Source: Clostridiales bacterium
GTDB lineage: Bacteria; Bacillota; Clostridia; Christensenellales; CAG-138
Direction: 5' to 3'
Length of the DNA stretch: 34,019 nucleotides
Assembly (NCBI GenBank): GCA_031270585.1
Contig: JAISXK010000046.1
Location: 1-34,019 of the forward strand
Shown here: in pieces, positions 7,691 through 15,985 of the stretch
How the letters are laid out: each line of letters starts with the position of its first letter
How positions within the stretch are numbered: position 1 is the stretch's first letter
Translations under genes and position numbers: made by a program
Notes under the pieces: model-generated
What the model was told of the DNA's origin: nothing
What the model saw: only the letters and a program-made list of their open reading frames with translations
The model's database searches: none

Positions 7691-8590
7691 ATGGTTATGC
7701 AAAAGAAACGCGGCGCGGTAGTTGCGCTGGGCATGTTTGACGGCATGCATATCGGGCACAGAACGCTATTGATGCGCGCGGTGGAAAGGGCGCTGGAAAT
7801 AAACGCCGTCTCGATGGCGCATAGCTTTATCAACCACCCGCGAAGCGTGTTCGCGAACGCGCCCGGGCTTTTGATGACGGCGCGGGAGCGCGAAGCGTGC
7901 ATGCGCGCTCTTGGCGTAAACGATGTGGTAATGGAGGATTTTACGAGACCCATCGCGGCGCTTTCGCCGCGGGCGTTTGTGGAGCGGATGAGGGAGAGCT
8001 TTTCCATGCGCGTGGTGGCCGTGGGTTTTAACTATACGTTTGGCCATAAGGGTGAGGGCACGCCGCAAACGCTATGCGCGCTGGGGGCGGAATACGGATT
8101 TGCGGTAGAGGTAATCGCGCCGGTGGAAGCGGGCGGCGCGCCCGTTTCCAGCACGCGTGTGCGTGAGCTGATAGAAAACGGCCGCATGCGCGAGGCTAAC
8201 GCCATGCTGATAAACCCGTATGCGCTTTCAGGCACGGTGCGGCCAAACCGGCGCATTGGCGCGACACTGGGGTTCCCCACAGCGAACATACTGCCGCCGG
8301 AAGAAAAGGTGTTGCCCAGGGCAGGCGTATATGTATCCCGCATAACCTGCGGGGCGGAAACGTACCGCGCCGTAACAAACGTGGGGGATAACCCCACCGT
8401 CAACGGGCAGTTTATTACGGTGGAATCGCACCTGATCGGCTTTGACGGGGATTTGTACGGCAAGCGTATAACGGTGGAGTTTTTGGATTTTATACGGCCC
8501 GAGCGCCGCTTTTTGGATAAGGCCGCGTTAAAGGGGCAGATCGCGCGCGATACGGCCCACGCTAAAAGCTGGGAGGCAAATAGCGGCTGA
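7691..8590 (+). CDS. ribF: Bifunctional riboflavin kinase / FMN adenylyltransferase
   Basis: RibF phosphorylates riboflavin to FMN and adenylates FMN to FAD. The N-terminal FAD-synthetase domain shows GMFDGMHIGHR (H20 and H23 of the nucleotidyltransferase HxGH), VGFNYTFGHKGEGT, and SSTRVRELI. The C-terminal flavokinase domain shows GFPTANI, GVYVSRI, NVGDNPT and the catalytic Glu in VESHLIGF. Length (299) is near the usual 310. Two ATGs (7691 and 7697) are possible; the first abuts the truB stop codon without its own clear ribosome site, suggesting coupling to truB. No FMN riboswitch precedes it, as expected inside an operon. Confidence 0.96.
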   Translation: MVMQKKRGAVVALGMFDGMHIGHRTLLMRAVERALEINAVSMAHSFINHPRSVFANAPGLLMTAREREACMRALGVNDVVMEDFTRPIAALSPRAFVERMRESFSMRVVAVGFNYTFGHKGEGTPQTLCALGAEYGFAVEVIAPVEAGGAPVSSTRVRELIENGRMREANAMLINPYALSGTVRPNRRIGATLGFPTANILPPEEKVLPRAGVYVSRITCGAETYRAVTNVGDNPTVNGQFITVESHLIGFDGDLYGKRITVEFLDFIRPERRFLDKAALKGQIARDTAHAKSWEANSG

Positions 8591-8681
8591 CCGTAGTTTT
8601 AAAAGCCGCTTATGAGAGAATTGGTATAAAGCTGCGCTATTATGGAGCATCATATTTGCGGGATATCAATTGCGAAAACAT

Positions 8682-8710
8682 TTTACTTTGGTTTTTGTTT
8701 GTGCTACACT
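8682..8710 (+). promoter_or_regulatory. Probable sigma-A promoter of rpsO
   Basis: TTTACT at 8682-8687, a 17-base spacer and TACACT at 8705-8710 would start transcription near 8717, just before the folded rpsO leader. The -35 is imperfect. The rest of the 231-base gap after ribF shows only a 7-bp inverted repeat (8582-8588 with 8604-8610) that lacks a T-tract. Confidence 0.5.
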
Positions 8711-8719
8711 GTTAAGGTA

Positions 8720-8778
8720 GTTGGGCGAATATACACCAGGTTCAAATAACCATAGCAAGGTTCTGCGATCACTCCAAC
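8720..8778 (+). promoter_or_regulatory. Candidate ribosomal protein S15 leader (three-way junction)
   Basis: GTTGGG (8720-8725) pairs with TCCAAC (8773-8778), enclosing a GGTT/AACC hairpin (8739-8742 with 8748-8751) and a GCA/TGC hairpin (8755-8757 with 8764-8766). The outer stem ends in a G-U pair next to a G-C pair. S15 autoregulatory leaders of other bacteria use a three-way junction and a GU/GC motif that mimic its 16S rRNA site, so the position and shape fit. A second GGTT at 8759-8762 could compete for the same AACC, giving an alternative fold. Confidence 0.5.
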
Positions 8779-8821
8779 GCGTTACTTTGCCATTGGGGAT
8801 TTAAATGAAGAGGAGGCCATT

Positions 8822-9085
8822 ATGGAGAAGGATCGTAAACTCGAAATTATTGAAAAATACAAGCTGCACGAGGGCGACACGGGCTCTCCCGAGGTGCAGG
8901 TTGCGCTCTTGACAGAGCGCATTAACCACCTTAACGAGCATCTGAAGCTGCACAAGAAGGATCACCATTCGCGCCGGGGGCTGCTGAAAATGGTAGGTCA
9001 GCGCCGCGGTCTGGTAAACTATCTTAAGGCGAAGGATATCGACCGCTACAGAACGCTGATCGCAAGCTTGAATTTAAGAAAGTAA
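8822..9085 (+). CDS. rpsO: 30S ribosomal protein S15
   Basis: S15 binds the central domain of 16S rRNA early in 30S assembly. The 87-residue sequence is a full-length S15 with GDTGSPEVQVALLTERI, LNEHLKLHKKDHHSRRGLL and the C-terminal LNYLK-like/RYRTLIASLNLRK end. A strong AGGAGG site lies at 8811-8816, five bases before the ATG. It has its own promoter, folded leader and terminator, so it can be expressed apart from the flanking genes. Confidence 0.98.
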   Translation: MEKDRKLEIIEKYKLHEGDTGSPEVQVALLTERINHLNEHLKLHKKDHHSRRGLLKMVGQRRGLVNYLKAKDIDRYRTLIASLNLRK

Positions 9086-9126
9086 TAAGCGCACGCACGC
9101 GAGGAAAAAGTTGGCAAAACCAGGCG

Positions 9127-9162
9127 GAGCCGTCCTTTTGGGCGGCTCTGTTTTGTTGTTTT
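9127..9162 (+). terminator. Rho-independent terminator after rpsO
   Basis: GAGCCGTCC (9127-9135) pairs with GGGCGGCTC (9140-9148) over nine base pairs with one G-U, closing a TTTT loop, then TGTTTTGTTGTTTT. This separates rpsO from pnp. Confidence 0.85.
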
Positions 9163-9212
9163 AAGGGGAGGGCGGCGAAGGCCGGCGGGAGGGCCGGCGT
9201 CCTCTTATTTGT

Positions 9213-9241
9213 TTGACCGTGCATGCGGCGCGTGCTATACT
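9213..9241 (+). promoter_or_regulatory. Sigma-A promoter of pnp
   Basis: TTGACC at 9213-9218, a 17-base spacer, and TATACT at 9236-9241. It lies just after the rpsO terminator and gives a leader of only about 40 bases before the GTG start of pnp. A GCCGGC direct/inverted repeat (about 9181-9199) sits immediately upstream. Confidence 0.75.
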
Positions 9242-9287
9242 GTTTTGTGGATAAGTGAGAGAGTAAGAAAAAAAGGAGCATGAACAC

Positions 9288-11384
9288 GTGCAAAAAACAT
9301 TTGAAATGATGCTGGGCGGCAGGAAGATTATCGTTGAAACCGGCAAGTATGCCGAACAGGCGGGCGGTTCCTGCCTGGTGCGCTGCGGCGACACGGCGGT
9401 GCTGACCTGCGCCACAGTAGCGAAAAACGCCCGCGACGGTGTTGATTTTTTGCCGCTCGGCGTGGATTTTGAAGAGAAGATGTACTCCGTCGGCAAAATC
9501 CCCGGCGGGTTTATCAAAAGGGAAGGCCGCCCATCCGAAAAGGCCGTGCTGACTTCACGGCTGATCGACAGGCCGCTTCGGCCGCTGTTCCCCAAGGGCT
9601 TCCATAAGGATGTGCAGGTGGTCTCCACCGTGCTTTCCGTCGATCAGGATATTACGCCCGATACGCTGGCCATGATCGGCTCGTCCATCGCGCTTTCCAT
9701 CAGCGACGCGCCCTTTGGCGGGCCTACGGGTTCCGTTAACGTGGGCCTTGTGGATGGCGCATACATTCTGAACCCCGACGGCGCCATGCGCGAAAAAAGC
9801 CGCCTGCACTTAACGGTGGCCGGCACCGGCGACGCCGTGATGATGGTGGAGGCGGGCGCCCATGAGGTCAGCGAGAAAGAGATGCTCGAGGGTATACTCT
9901 TCGCGCATAAACACATCAAAGAGATTGTCAAATTTGTCGAATCCATAGCGGGCGAAATCGGCAAGGAAAAGTGTGAGACAGACATCCATAAGCCCGACGA
10001 AGAGCTTATGCGAAAAGTACGCGCCTTCGCGCTGGAAAAGGTGATTTGGTCGCTGGACACGTTTGACCGCAAGGAGCGCGAAGCCCGCTCGCAGCAGGTG
10101 AAGGAAGAGACCGTCGCGCATTTTGGCGAGGAATACGCAGAAAGCGCCAAGGATATCGACGCCATATTGTACGACATCACAAAAGAGATCGTGCGCGATA
10201 AAAGCATCAACAAGGGCATCCGCCCGGACGGGCGCAGGCACGACGAAATACGCCCCATCTGGTGCGAGGCGGGCATACTGGGCCGCACGCACGGCAGCGG
10301 CGTGTTTACGCGTGGGCAAACGCAGGTGCTCACCATTGCAACGCTTGGCACCATCGGCGAGGCGCAGATACTTGATGGCATATCCCCGGAGGACAACAAG
10401 CGCTATATGCACCAATACAACATGCCGCCCTACAGCGTGGGCGAAACCCGCATGATGCGCGGCCCCGGCCGCAGGGAGATCGGCCATGGCGCGCTTGCCG
10501 AGCGCGCGCTGGAGCCCATGCTGCCAAGCGAAGAGGAGTTCCCCTACTGCATGCGTCTGGTGTCGGAGGTAATCAGTTCCAACGGCAGCACATCGCAGGC
10601 ATCTATCTGCGCAAGCACGCTGGCGCTGATGGATGCGGGCGTACCGCTCAAAAAACCCGTGGCGGGCGTAGCCATGGGGCTCATTAAAGATGAGTCAAAC
10701 GGCAACATCGCCATACTGACCGATATACAGGGCCTGGAAGATTTTCTGGGCGATATGGATTTCAAGGTGGCCGGCACGAAGGACGGCATTACGGCCATAC
10801 AGATGGATATCAAAATCAAGGGCATCGATGAAGAGATTTTGACCCGCGCGCTGGAGCAGGCGCGCGTTGGCAGGCTTTTCATACTCGATAAAATGCTTGA
10901 AACGCTGCCCGGGCCCCGCGCGGAACTTTCGCCCTATGCGCCGCGCATCATTACATTCAATATCCATCCCGATAAAATTCGCGACGTCATCGGTTCCGGC
11001 GGCAAAACTATCAACAAGATCATTGCAGATACCGGCGTAAAGATCGATATTGAGGACGATGGCCGCGTGTTTATCGCATCCCCCGACGCCGCTGCCGCGC
11101 TGGCTGCCAAAAAGATCGTCGAAGGCATTGTGAAGGATATCGAGGTGGGCGACGTGTTCCTGGGCAAGGTGGTGCGCATCATGCCTTTTGGCGCGTTTGT
11201 CAATCTCACGCCGGGCAAGGATGGCTTGGTGCATATTTCAAAGCTTGCCAACAGGCGCGTTGAAAAGGTGGAAGACGTGGTCAACATCGGCGACGAAATA
11301 CTCGTGCGTGTGGTGGAAATCGACAACGGTAAAATCAACCTTACGCGAAAGGGTCTGTTGCCGGAAGACGAAAAGAATGGTTGA
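9288..11384 (+). CDS. pnp: Polyribonucleotide nucleotidyltransferase (PNPase)
   Basis: PNPase is a trimeric 3'-5' phosphorolytic exoribonuclease of the RNA degradation machinery. The 698-residue protein has the first RNase PH domain (about 10-210), a helical linker, the second RNase PH domain (about 305-540, with RRDGRRHDEIRPI-like start, SNGSTSQAS phosphate-binding and GTKDGITAIQMDIKI catalytic Asp segments), a KH domain (GSGGKTINKI at 569) and an S1 domain (about 622-690, IMPFGAFVNL). The start is GTG at 9288 after AAAAGGAG; the ATG at 9280 is out of frame. Its position between rpsO and ylxY is conserved in Firmicutes. Confidence 0.98.
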   Translation: MQKTFEMMLGGRKIIVETGKYAEQAGGSCLVRCGDTAVLTCATVAKNARDGVDFLPLGVDFEEKMYSVGKIPGGFIKREGRPSEKAVLTSRLIDRPLRPLFPKGFHKDVQVVSTVLSVDQDITPDTLAMIGSSIALSISDAPFGGPTGSVNVGLVDGAYILNPDGAMREKSRLHLTVAGTGDAVMMVEAGAHEVSEKEMLEGILFAHKHIKEIVKFVESIAGEIGKEKCETDIHKPDEELMRKVRAFALEKVIWSLDTFDRKEREARSQQVKEETVAHFGEEYAESAKDIDAILYDITKEIVRDKSINKGIRPDGRRHDEIRPIWCEAGILGRTHGSGVFTRGQTQVLTIATLGTIGEAQILDGISPEDNKRYMHQYNMPPYSVGETRMMRGPGRREIGHGALAERALEPMLPSEEEFPYCMRLVSEVISSNGSTSQASICASTLALMDAGVPLKKPVAGVAMGLIKDESNGNIAILTDIQGLEDFLGDMDFKVAGTKDGITAIQMDIKIKGIDEEILTRALEQARVGRLFILDKMLETLPGPRAELSPYAPRIITFNIHPDKIRDVIGSGGKTINKIIADTGVKIDIEDDGRVFIASPDAAAALAAKKIVEGIVKDIEVGDVFLGKVVRIMPFGAFVNLTPGKDGLVHISKLANRRVEKVEDVVNIGDEILVRVVEIDNGKINLTRKGLLPEDEKNG

Positions 11385-11466
11385 CGACGCGTAAAGTGAT
11401 ATAGCTAAGGCATGCTCCTCATGATGGCGCGCATATAGTATAGCAATATGCCAAGGAGGACAGCCT

Positions 11467-12171
11467 GTGCGCGTAGCAAAAAGCAAGGGGATGGCCGCCG
11501 TAAACATTTGCCTGGCGGCGTTGATGCTTTCGTTATCGGTGGCGATAGGCACGCCGGCGGCGACATCGGCCATGGGCGCGCTTTATGACAGCCCTGTTTA
11601 CCGTGGGCGCGAAAAAGGCGTAATAGGTTTGGAATGCGCCGTGAGCTGGAACGCCGCGGCGCTGCCTGCATTGCTGGATACTTTAAAGCAACGCGGTATC
11701 GCCATCACATTTCTCGTAAGCGGCGAATGGGCGGAGGAGAACGGCGAGCTCTTGCGCCGTATGACGCGCGAGGGCCACGAGCTTGGCACCATGGGTTACG
11801 ACCCTATGCGGGATGGAAACGCGCAGGCGGTATTCCGCGATGTGGAAAAGGCGCTGCGCGCCATACAGGCTGTTTGCGGGGTGCGGCCGGCATTGTATTA
11901 TTCCGGAGGGCGCGGGCGCAACAGTTCCGCCGGCGCCGCAAGGAGGCTGGGGCTAAAGCATGTGCTGTGCACGGCGGATCTTTTGAGCGGCCGCGGCGAT
12001 GCAAAAGATATACTGCTTCGTGCATTGGATAAGCCGTTTGATGGCAGTATATTCTTATTACAGCCCACGGCCCAGGCTGTGAAAGCGGCGCCGGCTATTA
12101 TAGAGGGCCTTATGCGGCAGGGATTTCGCGTGGGCGCCGTCGGCGAAGCGCTTGGCGAATACACAAGATGA
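11467..12171 (+). CDS. ylxY: YlxY-like polysaccharide deacetylase-family protein, probably inactive
   Basis: A 234-residue exported or membrane-anchored protein (hydrophobic segment about 9-30) with a NodB-like fold: the GVIGLECAVSW strand in the place of TFDDG, AITFLVSGEWAEEN, GHELGTMGYDP, and RPALYYSGGRGR. The residues needed for deacetylation are missing: the Asp pair of motif 1 reads ECAV, and the HxxxH zinc motif after GHE is replaced by TMGYDP. The gene sits between pnp and an M16 peptidase, exactly as ylxY in Bacillus, where it is linked to sporulation by homology. The GTG start follows AGGAGG (11454-11459) by seven bases. Role unknown; a binding or structural role is inference. Confidence 0.8.
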   Translation: MRVAKSKGMAAVNICLAALMLSLSVAIGTPAATSAMGALYDSPVYRGREKGVIGLECAVSWNAAALPALLDTLKQRGIAITFLVSGEWAEENGELLRRMTREGHELGTMGYDPMRDGNAQAVFRDVEKALRAIQAVCGVRPALYYSGGRGRNSSAGAARRLGLKHVLCTADLLSGRGDAKDILLRALDKPFDGSIFLLQPTAQAVKAAPAIIEGLMRQGFRVGAVGEALGEYTR

Positions 12172-12183
12172 GGGAGTTTACTT

Positions 12184-13446
12184 ATGATCATACAGGAAAC
12201 GCTTGAAAACGGCATTCGCGTAATAGCCGAAAAGATGGACGGCCTGCGTTCATGCGCGCTGGGCGTTTGGGTGGGGACAGGTTCCGCCTACGAGCTGGCG
12301 GATGAGGCGGGTATCTCGCATTTTATTGAACATATGCTTTTTAAGGGTACCGAAAAGCGCTCCGCCAGGGATATTGCCGTAGAGATGGACAGCATAGGCG
12401 GCAGCATCAACGCCTTTACGTCAAAAGAGTGCACCTGCTATTATTGCAAGGTACTCGATGAGCATCTGACAATCGCTGTGGATGTGCTTTCCGACATCGT
12501 GATGCATTCGGTGTTTGACCCCAAAGAGATTGAAAAAGAGCAGGGCGTGGTCTCTGAAGAAATTCTCATGGTGGAGGATAGTCCCGAAGACCTTGCGCAC
12601 GATACCATCGCGAGCGTATACTATGATGACGACCCTTTAGGCAAGCCCATATTGGGAACGGAAGAGAGCGTGCGCTCCTTTACGCGGGAAAACCTCATCA
12701 AATACATGGGGCGGCAATATGTGCCAAGCCGCGTCGTCGTCGCCGCTGCGGGCAATTTTGATGAAACCATGCTGGTTTCGCTTATAAAAGAGCGCTTTGC
12801 CGGTATGAAGCCCGGGACGGCGCTACCCATAAGCGATAATAAGGCGCCCGGCGGCAAACGCTTTGTGGGCGTGGAAAAAGATATCGAGCAGATACATATC
12901 TGCATGGCCATGCCCGGCACCGCTATGGATACCTGCGACCAATACCCGCTGTATGTATTGAATAACGCCCTGGGCGGCAGCATGAGCTCCCGATTGTTTC
13001 AAAAGATCAGGGAACAAAGGGGCCTTGCCTATTCGATATATTCTTACCTTAACTGTTACCGCAGCGAGGGCAGCTTTTCACTTTACGCGGGCACGGGCGA
13101 GGGCCAGGCGGCCGATGTGATTGCGCTGATGGCGGAAGAGCTTGATCTGATACGGCGCGCGGGCATTACGCCCGAAGAGTTGGAGCGCAGCCGTAGCCAG
13201 TTGAAGGGCAGCTGCCTTTTGGGGCAGGAAGGGACGAGCAGCCGCATGAACGCGCTTGGCAAAACGGCGCTGCTGCTGAACCGGCGTTATGACGCGAACG
13301 AGGTGATCAGGCGTATTGAAAACGTGAATATGGACGACATCATGCGCATCGTACCGAACACGATCGATAAGGAAAATATGTCTACCGTATGTGTGGGGCG
13401 CGTAAAGTGTCAGGAGCCCGCGCTCAGGGCGTATTTACACGTATAA
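12184..13446 (+). CDS. mlpA: M16 family zinc peptidase (MlpA/YmxG)
   Basis: A 420-residue insulinase-family peptidase. The inverted zinc motif HFIEH lies at residues 46-50 and the third ligand Glu at 126, at the canonical spacing of 76, so the site looks active. The C-terminal half carries the conserved NNALGGSMSSRLFQKIREQRGLAYSI segment of the inactive lobe. Length and the ENGIRVIAEKM N-terminus match processing-peptidase-like bacterial proteins. GAGGGAG precedes the ATG. In Bacillus the orthologue also follows ylxY. Natural substrates are not known from sequence. Confidence 0.94.
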   Translation: MIIQETLENGIRVIAEKMDGLRSCALGVWVGTGSAYELADEAGISHFIEHMLFKGTEKRSARDIAVEMDSIGGSINAFTSKECTCYYCKVLDEHLTIAVDVLSDIVMHSVFDPKEIEKEQGVVSEEILMVEDSPEDLAHDTIASVYYDDDPLGKPILGTEESVRSFTRENLIKYMGRQYVPSRVVVAAAGNFDETMLVSLIKERFAGMKPGTALPISDNKAPGGKRFVGVEKDIEQIHICMAMPGTAMDTCDQYPLYVLNNALGGSMSSRLFQKIREQRGLAYSIYSYLNCYRSEGSFSLYAGTGEGQAADVIALMAEELDLIRRAGITPEELERSRSQLKGSCLLGQEGTSSRMNALGKTALLLNRRYDANEVIRRIENVNMDDIMRIVPNTIDKENMSTVCVGRVKCQEPALRAYLHV

Positions 13447-13475
13447 ACCGCGTGACGGCCATGGAGGAGCGGGAA

Positions 13476-13847
13476 ATGGATAAATTGGATCGCATCTTTC
13501 AGATGCAGCGCGCGCTGGACGAAGAGATTGTGCAAAGGCGCGGCCTGACGGATATAACGAATGAAGAGTGGCTGCAAAAGGATGTATTGGCCATACTTTC
13601 CGAGCTGGGGGAATTGCTCAACGAGTTGAATTTTAAATGGTGGAAGAACGATAAAGAGTTGAATATGCCCGCAATCCGCGAGGAGATGGCGGATATTCTG
13701 CACTTTTTCATCAGTATGTGCATGCGCGCGGGTATGGGCGCCGACGCGCTTTTCGCGCTGTATTTGGATAAAAATAAAGAAAATTTCGACCGGCAGCATG
13801 GTCTTTCCAAAAAGCCGGGTTATGCGTTGCCGGGTAATGAAACATGA
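13476..13847 (+). CDS. dUTPase_2-like all-alpha NTP pyrophosphatase (probable dUTP diphosphatase)
   Basis: A 123-residue all-helical protein resembling the dimeric dUTPase family (PF08761). The metal-binding pattern is visible: E43, E46 and E50 in SELGELLNELNFKWWK, then E70 and D73 in REEMADILHFF, and the C-terminal YLDKNKENFDRQ block that contacts phosphates in this family. It would hydrolyse dUTP to dUMP, limiting uracil in DNA. The ATG at 13476 is chosen because GGAGG (13463-13467) precedes it; in-frame alternatives at 13461 and upstream lack a good site. It lies 29 bases after the M16 gene and its stop overlaps the upstream part of the next reading frame. Confidence 0.8.
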   Translation: MDKLDRIFQMQRALDEEIVQRRGLTDITNEEWLQKDVLAILSELGELLNELNFKWWKNDKELNMPAIREEMADILHFFISMCMRAGMGADALFALYLDKNKENFDRQHGLSKKPGYALPGNET

Positions 13848-13857
13848 GGTTGTTTGG

Positions 13858-15057
13858 ATGGGTATACCCGCAAGAAAAAAAATAAAAATCAAACCGCGCT
13901 TTGTTGTGATATTGCTTGTCTTTTTCGCTATTTTGGGCGTGGCTGTGTTTTTGTTGCTTGGCGGCGCGGGGGAAGGCGAGATGGTTATGGGCACGGCGCA
14001 GCTGGAATATACGGCTAAAACCGTCGTGCTGCGCGATGAGCTTGTCGTCAACACCGAGCGCTACGGCAAAATACTCTTTAACGTGGTGGAAGGCGCGTAT
14101 GTGAGCGAAGGCGACCAGATTGCCCAGATATTCCGCTGGGGGTATCAGGAGGAGACCATGAACACCCTGCTGGAGGTGCAGGAAAAGATTTACGATTACC
14201 TGATCGGCCTCTGGTCTGAGGTCGTCAACCCCGATATCGACGCGATACAGCAGCAGATACGGCAAAAGCAGACGGAAATACGCGACGCCGTGCAGGGGAA
14301 ATCCGACCGCGACATGTTGCTTTTGGAGCAAGAGCTTAGGGCGCTGCTTCTTTCGCGCAATGAGATATTGCGAAACGTGCAGCCGGATGAAACCCTTTTA
14401 GCCTATTACGACCAGGAGAACGCGCAGATGAGCAATCTTGCCATCTGGAAGAGCGACATGGTAAACGACGTTGGCAGCGGCGTGGTCAGCTTCTATTTTG
14501 ACGGCAACGAGCAGGCGCTCAGCCTGGAAAAGATGGGTATGCTTAACGCCGACATCATCAGCAGCATACTCAACGGCAGCGGGGCCGTAACCAGCGTGGA
14601 TACAACCGTAGAAAGCCCGCTGTACCGTCTGGTTGACAACATGCATTTTTACCTTGTTTTCATTACGGATACGGCCTCGGCTTTCCGCCTGGTGGAGGGG
14701 GAGGGGTACACCGTAACGTTTAAGGGCCATGCGGATAAGCTGTACACCGGCGCGGCGCTGGCTCCCATCGTAGCGGAAAAGCAAGTGGTAAACATACTTG
14801 AGTTCCATCAGGATGTGGGGGATCTTATGGGCATGCGCGTTGTGGAGGCCACCGTAGCCAAAGCCGTTACCGGTCTGCGCGTGCCAAAGTCCGCAATACA
14901 TTTGCGGGATAACGACCCCGGCGTGCTGCGCGTGAGCGGGGACGACACCCAATGGGTAGAGGTAAACGTTCTGGCCGAGGACGACGGTGATTTTATCATC
15001 CAATCCGCCGACGCCAACGCCGCTCTGGGCGAAGGGATGCGCTATAAAAAGCCATAA
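13858..15057 (+). CDS. HlyD-like membrane-anchored periplasmic-adaptor-type protein
   Basis: About 399 residues: a basic N-terminus, one transmembrane segment (about 16-35), then an extracytoplasmic part with a biotinyl/lipoyl-like hammerhead (VVEGAYVSEGDQIAQIF), a coiled coil (about 75-180), the second half of the hammerhead (VVSFYFDG) and a beta-barrel-like C-terminus (VPKSAIHLRDNDPGVL). This resembles HlyD-family adaptors, but no transporter gene is adjacent. In clostridia such a gene commonly precedes yggS-sepF, so a cell-envelope or division role is likely (inference). ATG 13858 is preferred, with GAGG at 13846-13849; ATG 13837 overlapping the dUTPase end is an alternative. Confidence 0.8.
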   Translation: MGIPARKKIKIKPRFVVILLVFFAILGVAVFLLLGGAGEGEMVMGTAQLEYTAKTVVLRDELVVNTERYGKILFNVVEGAYVSEGDQIAQIFRWGYQEETMNTLLEVQEKIYDYLIGLWSEVVNPDIDAIQQQIRQKQTEIRDAVQGKSDRDMLLLEQELRALLLSRNEILRNVQPDETLLAYYDQENAQMSNLAIWKSDMVNDVGSGVVSFYFDGNEQALSLEKMGMLNADIISSILNGSGAVTSVDTTVESPLYRLVDNMHFYLVFITDTASAFRLVEGEGYTVTFKGHADKLYTGAALAPIVAEKQVVNILEFHQDVGDLMGMRVVEATVAKAVTGLRVPKSAIHLRDNDPGVLRVSGDDTQWVEVNVLAEDDGDFIIQSADANAALGEGMRYKKP

Positions 15058-15068
15058 GGGGGATATCC

Positions 15069-15776
15069 ATGAATACGCAAGACGCATTGTATAAAACCAT
15101 AGAAGCGAATTACCACCGCGTGCGGGACGGCATCGCGGCAGCCTGCGCGAAGGCGGGCCGCAATGTGGATGAAATCACGCTGGTGGCGGTTACAAAATTT
15201 ATGCCTGAGGAGACCATCATACCGGCGCTTGAGCTGGGTATTCGTCACGTGGGTGAAAACCGCGCCCAGGAGTTTCGGGAAAAATCGGAATTATTCAAGA
15301 ATTATGGCTGCTTTACGCATTTCATTGGACACTTGCAAACCAATAAAGTAAAATACGTTATCGGCAACGCGGATCTGGTGCAGTCGGTGGACAGCGTGGA
15401 GTTGGCAAAGGCGTTGCAGCAAGGGGCGAACAGGCGCGCCACCGTGCAGGATATACTCATAGAGGTCAATATCGGGGAGGAGCCGCAAAAGGCGGGCATA
15501 CCGGCGGATGGGCTTGCGGAAATGTTTGATGTCGTGGGCCAAATGCCAAACCTGCGCCTAAAGGGGCTGATGTGCATACCGCCCGCGCTGCAGTCCTGGC
15601 AAACCCGGCCGTACTTCGCGAAAATGCGCGCGCTCTTTGAAAAATACAGGCATGTAAACGGCATGCGCCTGGGGCACCTTTCCATGGGTATGACGGGGGA
15701 TTACGGCGTCGCCATCGAAGAGGGCGCCACCATAGTTCGGGTGGGTACGGGGCTTTTTGGCGTAAGACATGTATAG
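15069..15776 (+). CDS. yggS: YggS/YlmE family pyridoxal phosphate-binding protein
   Basis: A 235-residue TIM-barrel PLP-homeostasis protein. The cofactor lysine is K43 in VAVTKFMPEE. Other family landmarks are the GENRAQEF segment, FIGHLQTNK, QSVDSVELA, IEVNIGEEPQKAG, LRLKGLMCIPP and the C-terminal SMGMTGDYGVAIEEGATIVRVGTGLFG. The family has no known catalytic activity and controls PLP and amino-acid pools. GGGGGAT precedes the ATG, 11 bases after the HlyD-like gene. Its neighbour sepF matches the ylmE-ylmF(sepF) order of Firmicutes division clusters. Confidence 0.95.
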   Translation: MNTQDALYKTIEANYHRVRDGIAAACAKAGRNVDEITLVAVTKFMPEETIIPALELGIRHVGENRAQEFREKSELFKNYGCFTHFIGHLQTNKVKYVIGNADLVQSVDSVELAKALQQGANRRATVQDILIEVNIGEEPQKAGIPADGLAEMFDVVGQMPNLRLKGLMCIPPALQSWQTRPYFAKMRALFEKYRHVNGMRLGHLSMGMTGDYGVAIEEGATIVRVGTGLFGVRHV

Positions 15777-15780
15777 TGGC

Positions 15781-15794
15781 AAAACGCGCGTTTT
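15781..15794. repeat. 14-base perfect palindrome after yggS
   Basis: AAAACGCGCGTTTT reads the same on both strands, four bases after the yggS stop codon. It has no loop and no T-tract beyond its own arm, so it is not a convincing terminator. It could be a protein-binding site; no evidence beyond symmetry. Confidence 0.4.
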
Positions 15795-15938
15795 ACTGTT
15801 GGGATAACGTGACAGCCGGCCAAAGGCGCAAAATGAGGCTAAGTATTCTTTATAAATATACCGTTATAGGGGGTACAGGCAAATAAACATATGTCTGTTG
15901 CATTCTTTACCGCGACAAATATATACGAGCGGAACTGA

Positions 15939-15966
15939 TTGCACTCCAAGCGCCAGCGAATATAAT
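15939..15966 (+). promoter_or_regulatory. Probable sigma-A promoter of sepF
   Basis: TTGCAC at 15939-15944, a 16-base spacer and a perfect TATAAT at 15961-15966. The predicted start (about 15973) falls at the GGAGG ribosome site of sepF, so the leader would be very short. A weaker candidate (TTGCAT at 15898-15903, TATACG at 15922-15927) would give a normal leader. The remainder of the 209-base gap is AT-rich with no other signal seen. Confidence 0.5.
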
Positions 15967-15985
15967 TCGTTTGGAGGGAACCAGC

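Noticed and set aside
7640..7700. FMN riboswitch before ribF
   Set aside because: ribF starts directly after the truB stop; there is no space for a riboswitch.
8582..8610. Inverted repeat AGCGGCT/AGCCGCT after ribF as a terminator
   Set aside because: Long 15-base loop and no T-tract after the stem.
11431..11451. GCATAT/ATATGC inverted repeat between pnp and ylxY
   Set aside because: Short AT-rich stem without a T-tract; not convincing as a terminator or regulatory site.
13389..13475. Upstream extension of the dUTPase-like frame
   Set aside because: It overlaps the M16 gene, lacks a ribosome site, and does not belong to the family's N-terminus.
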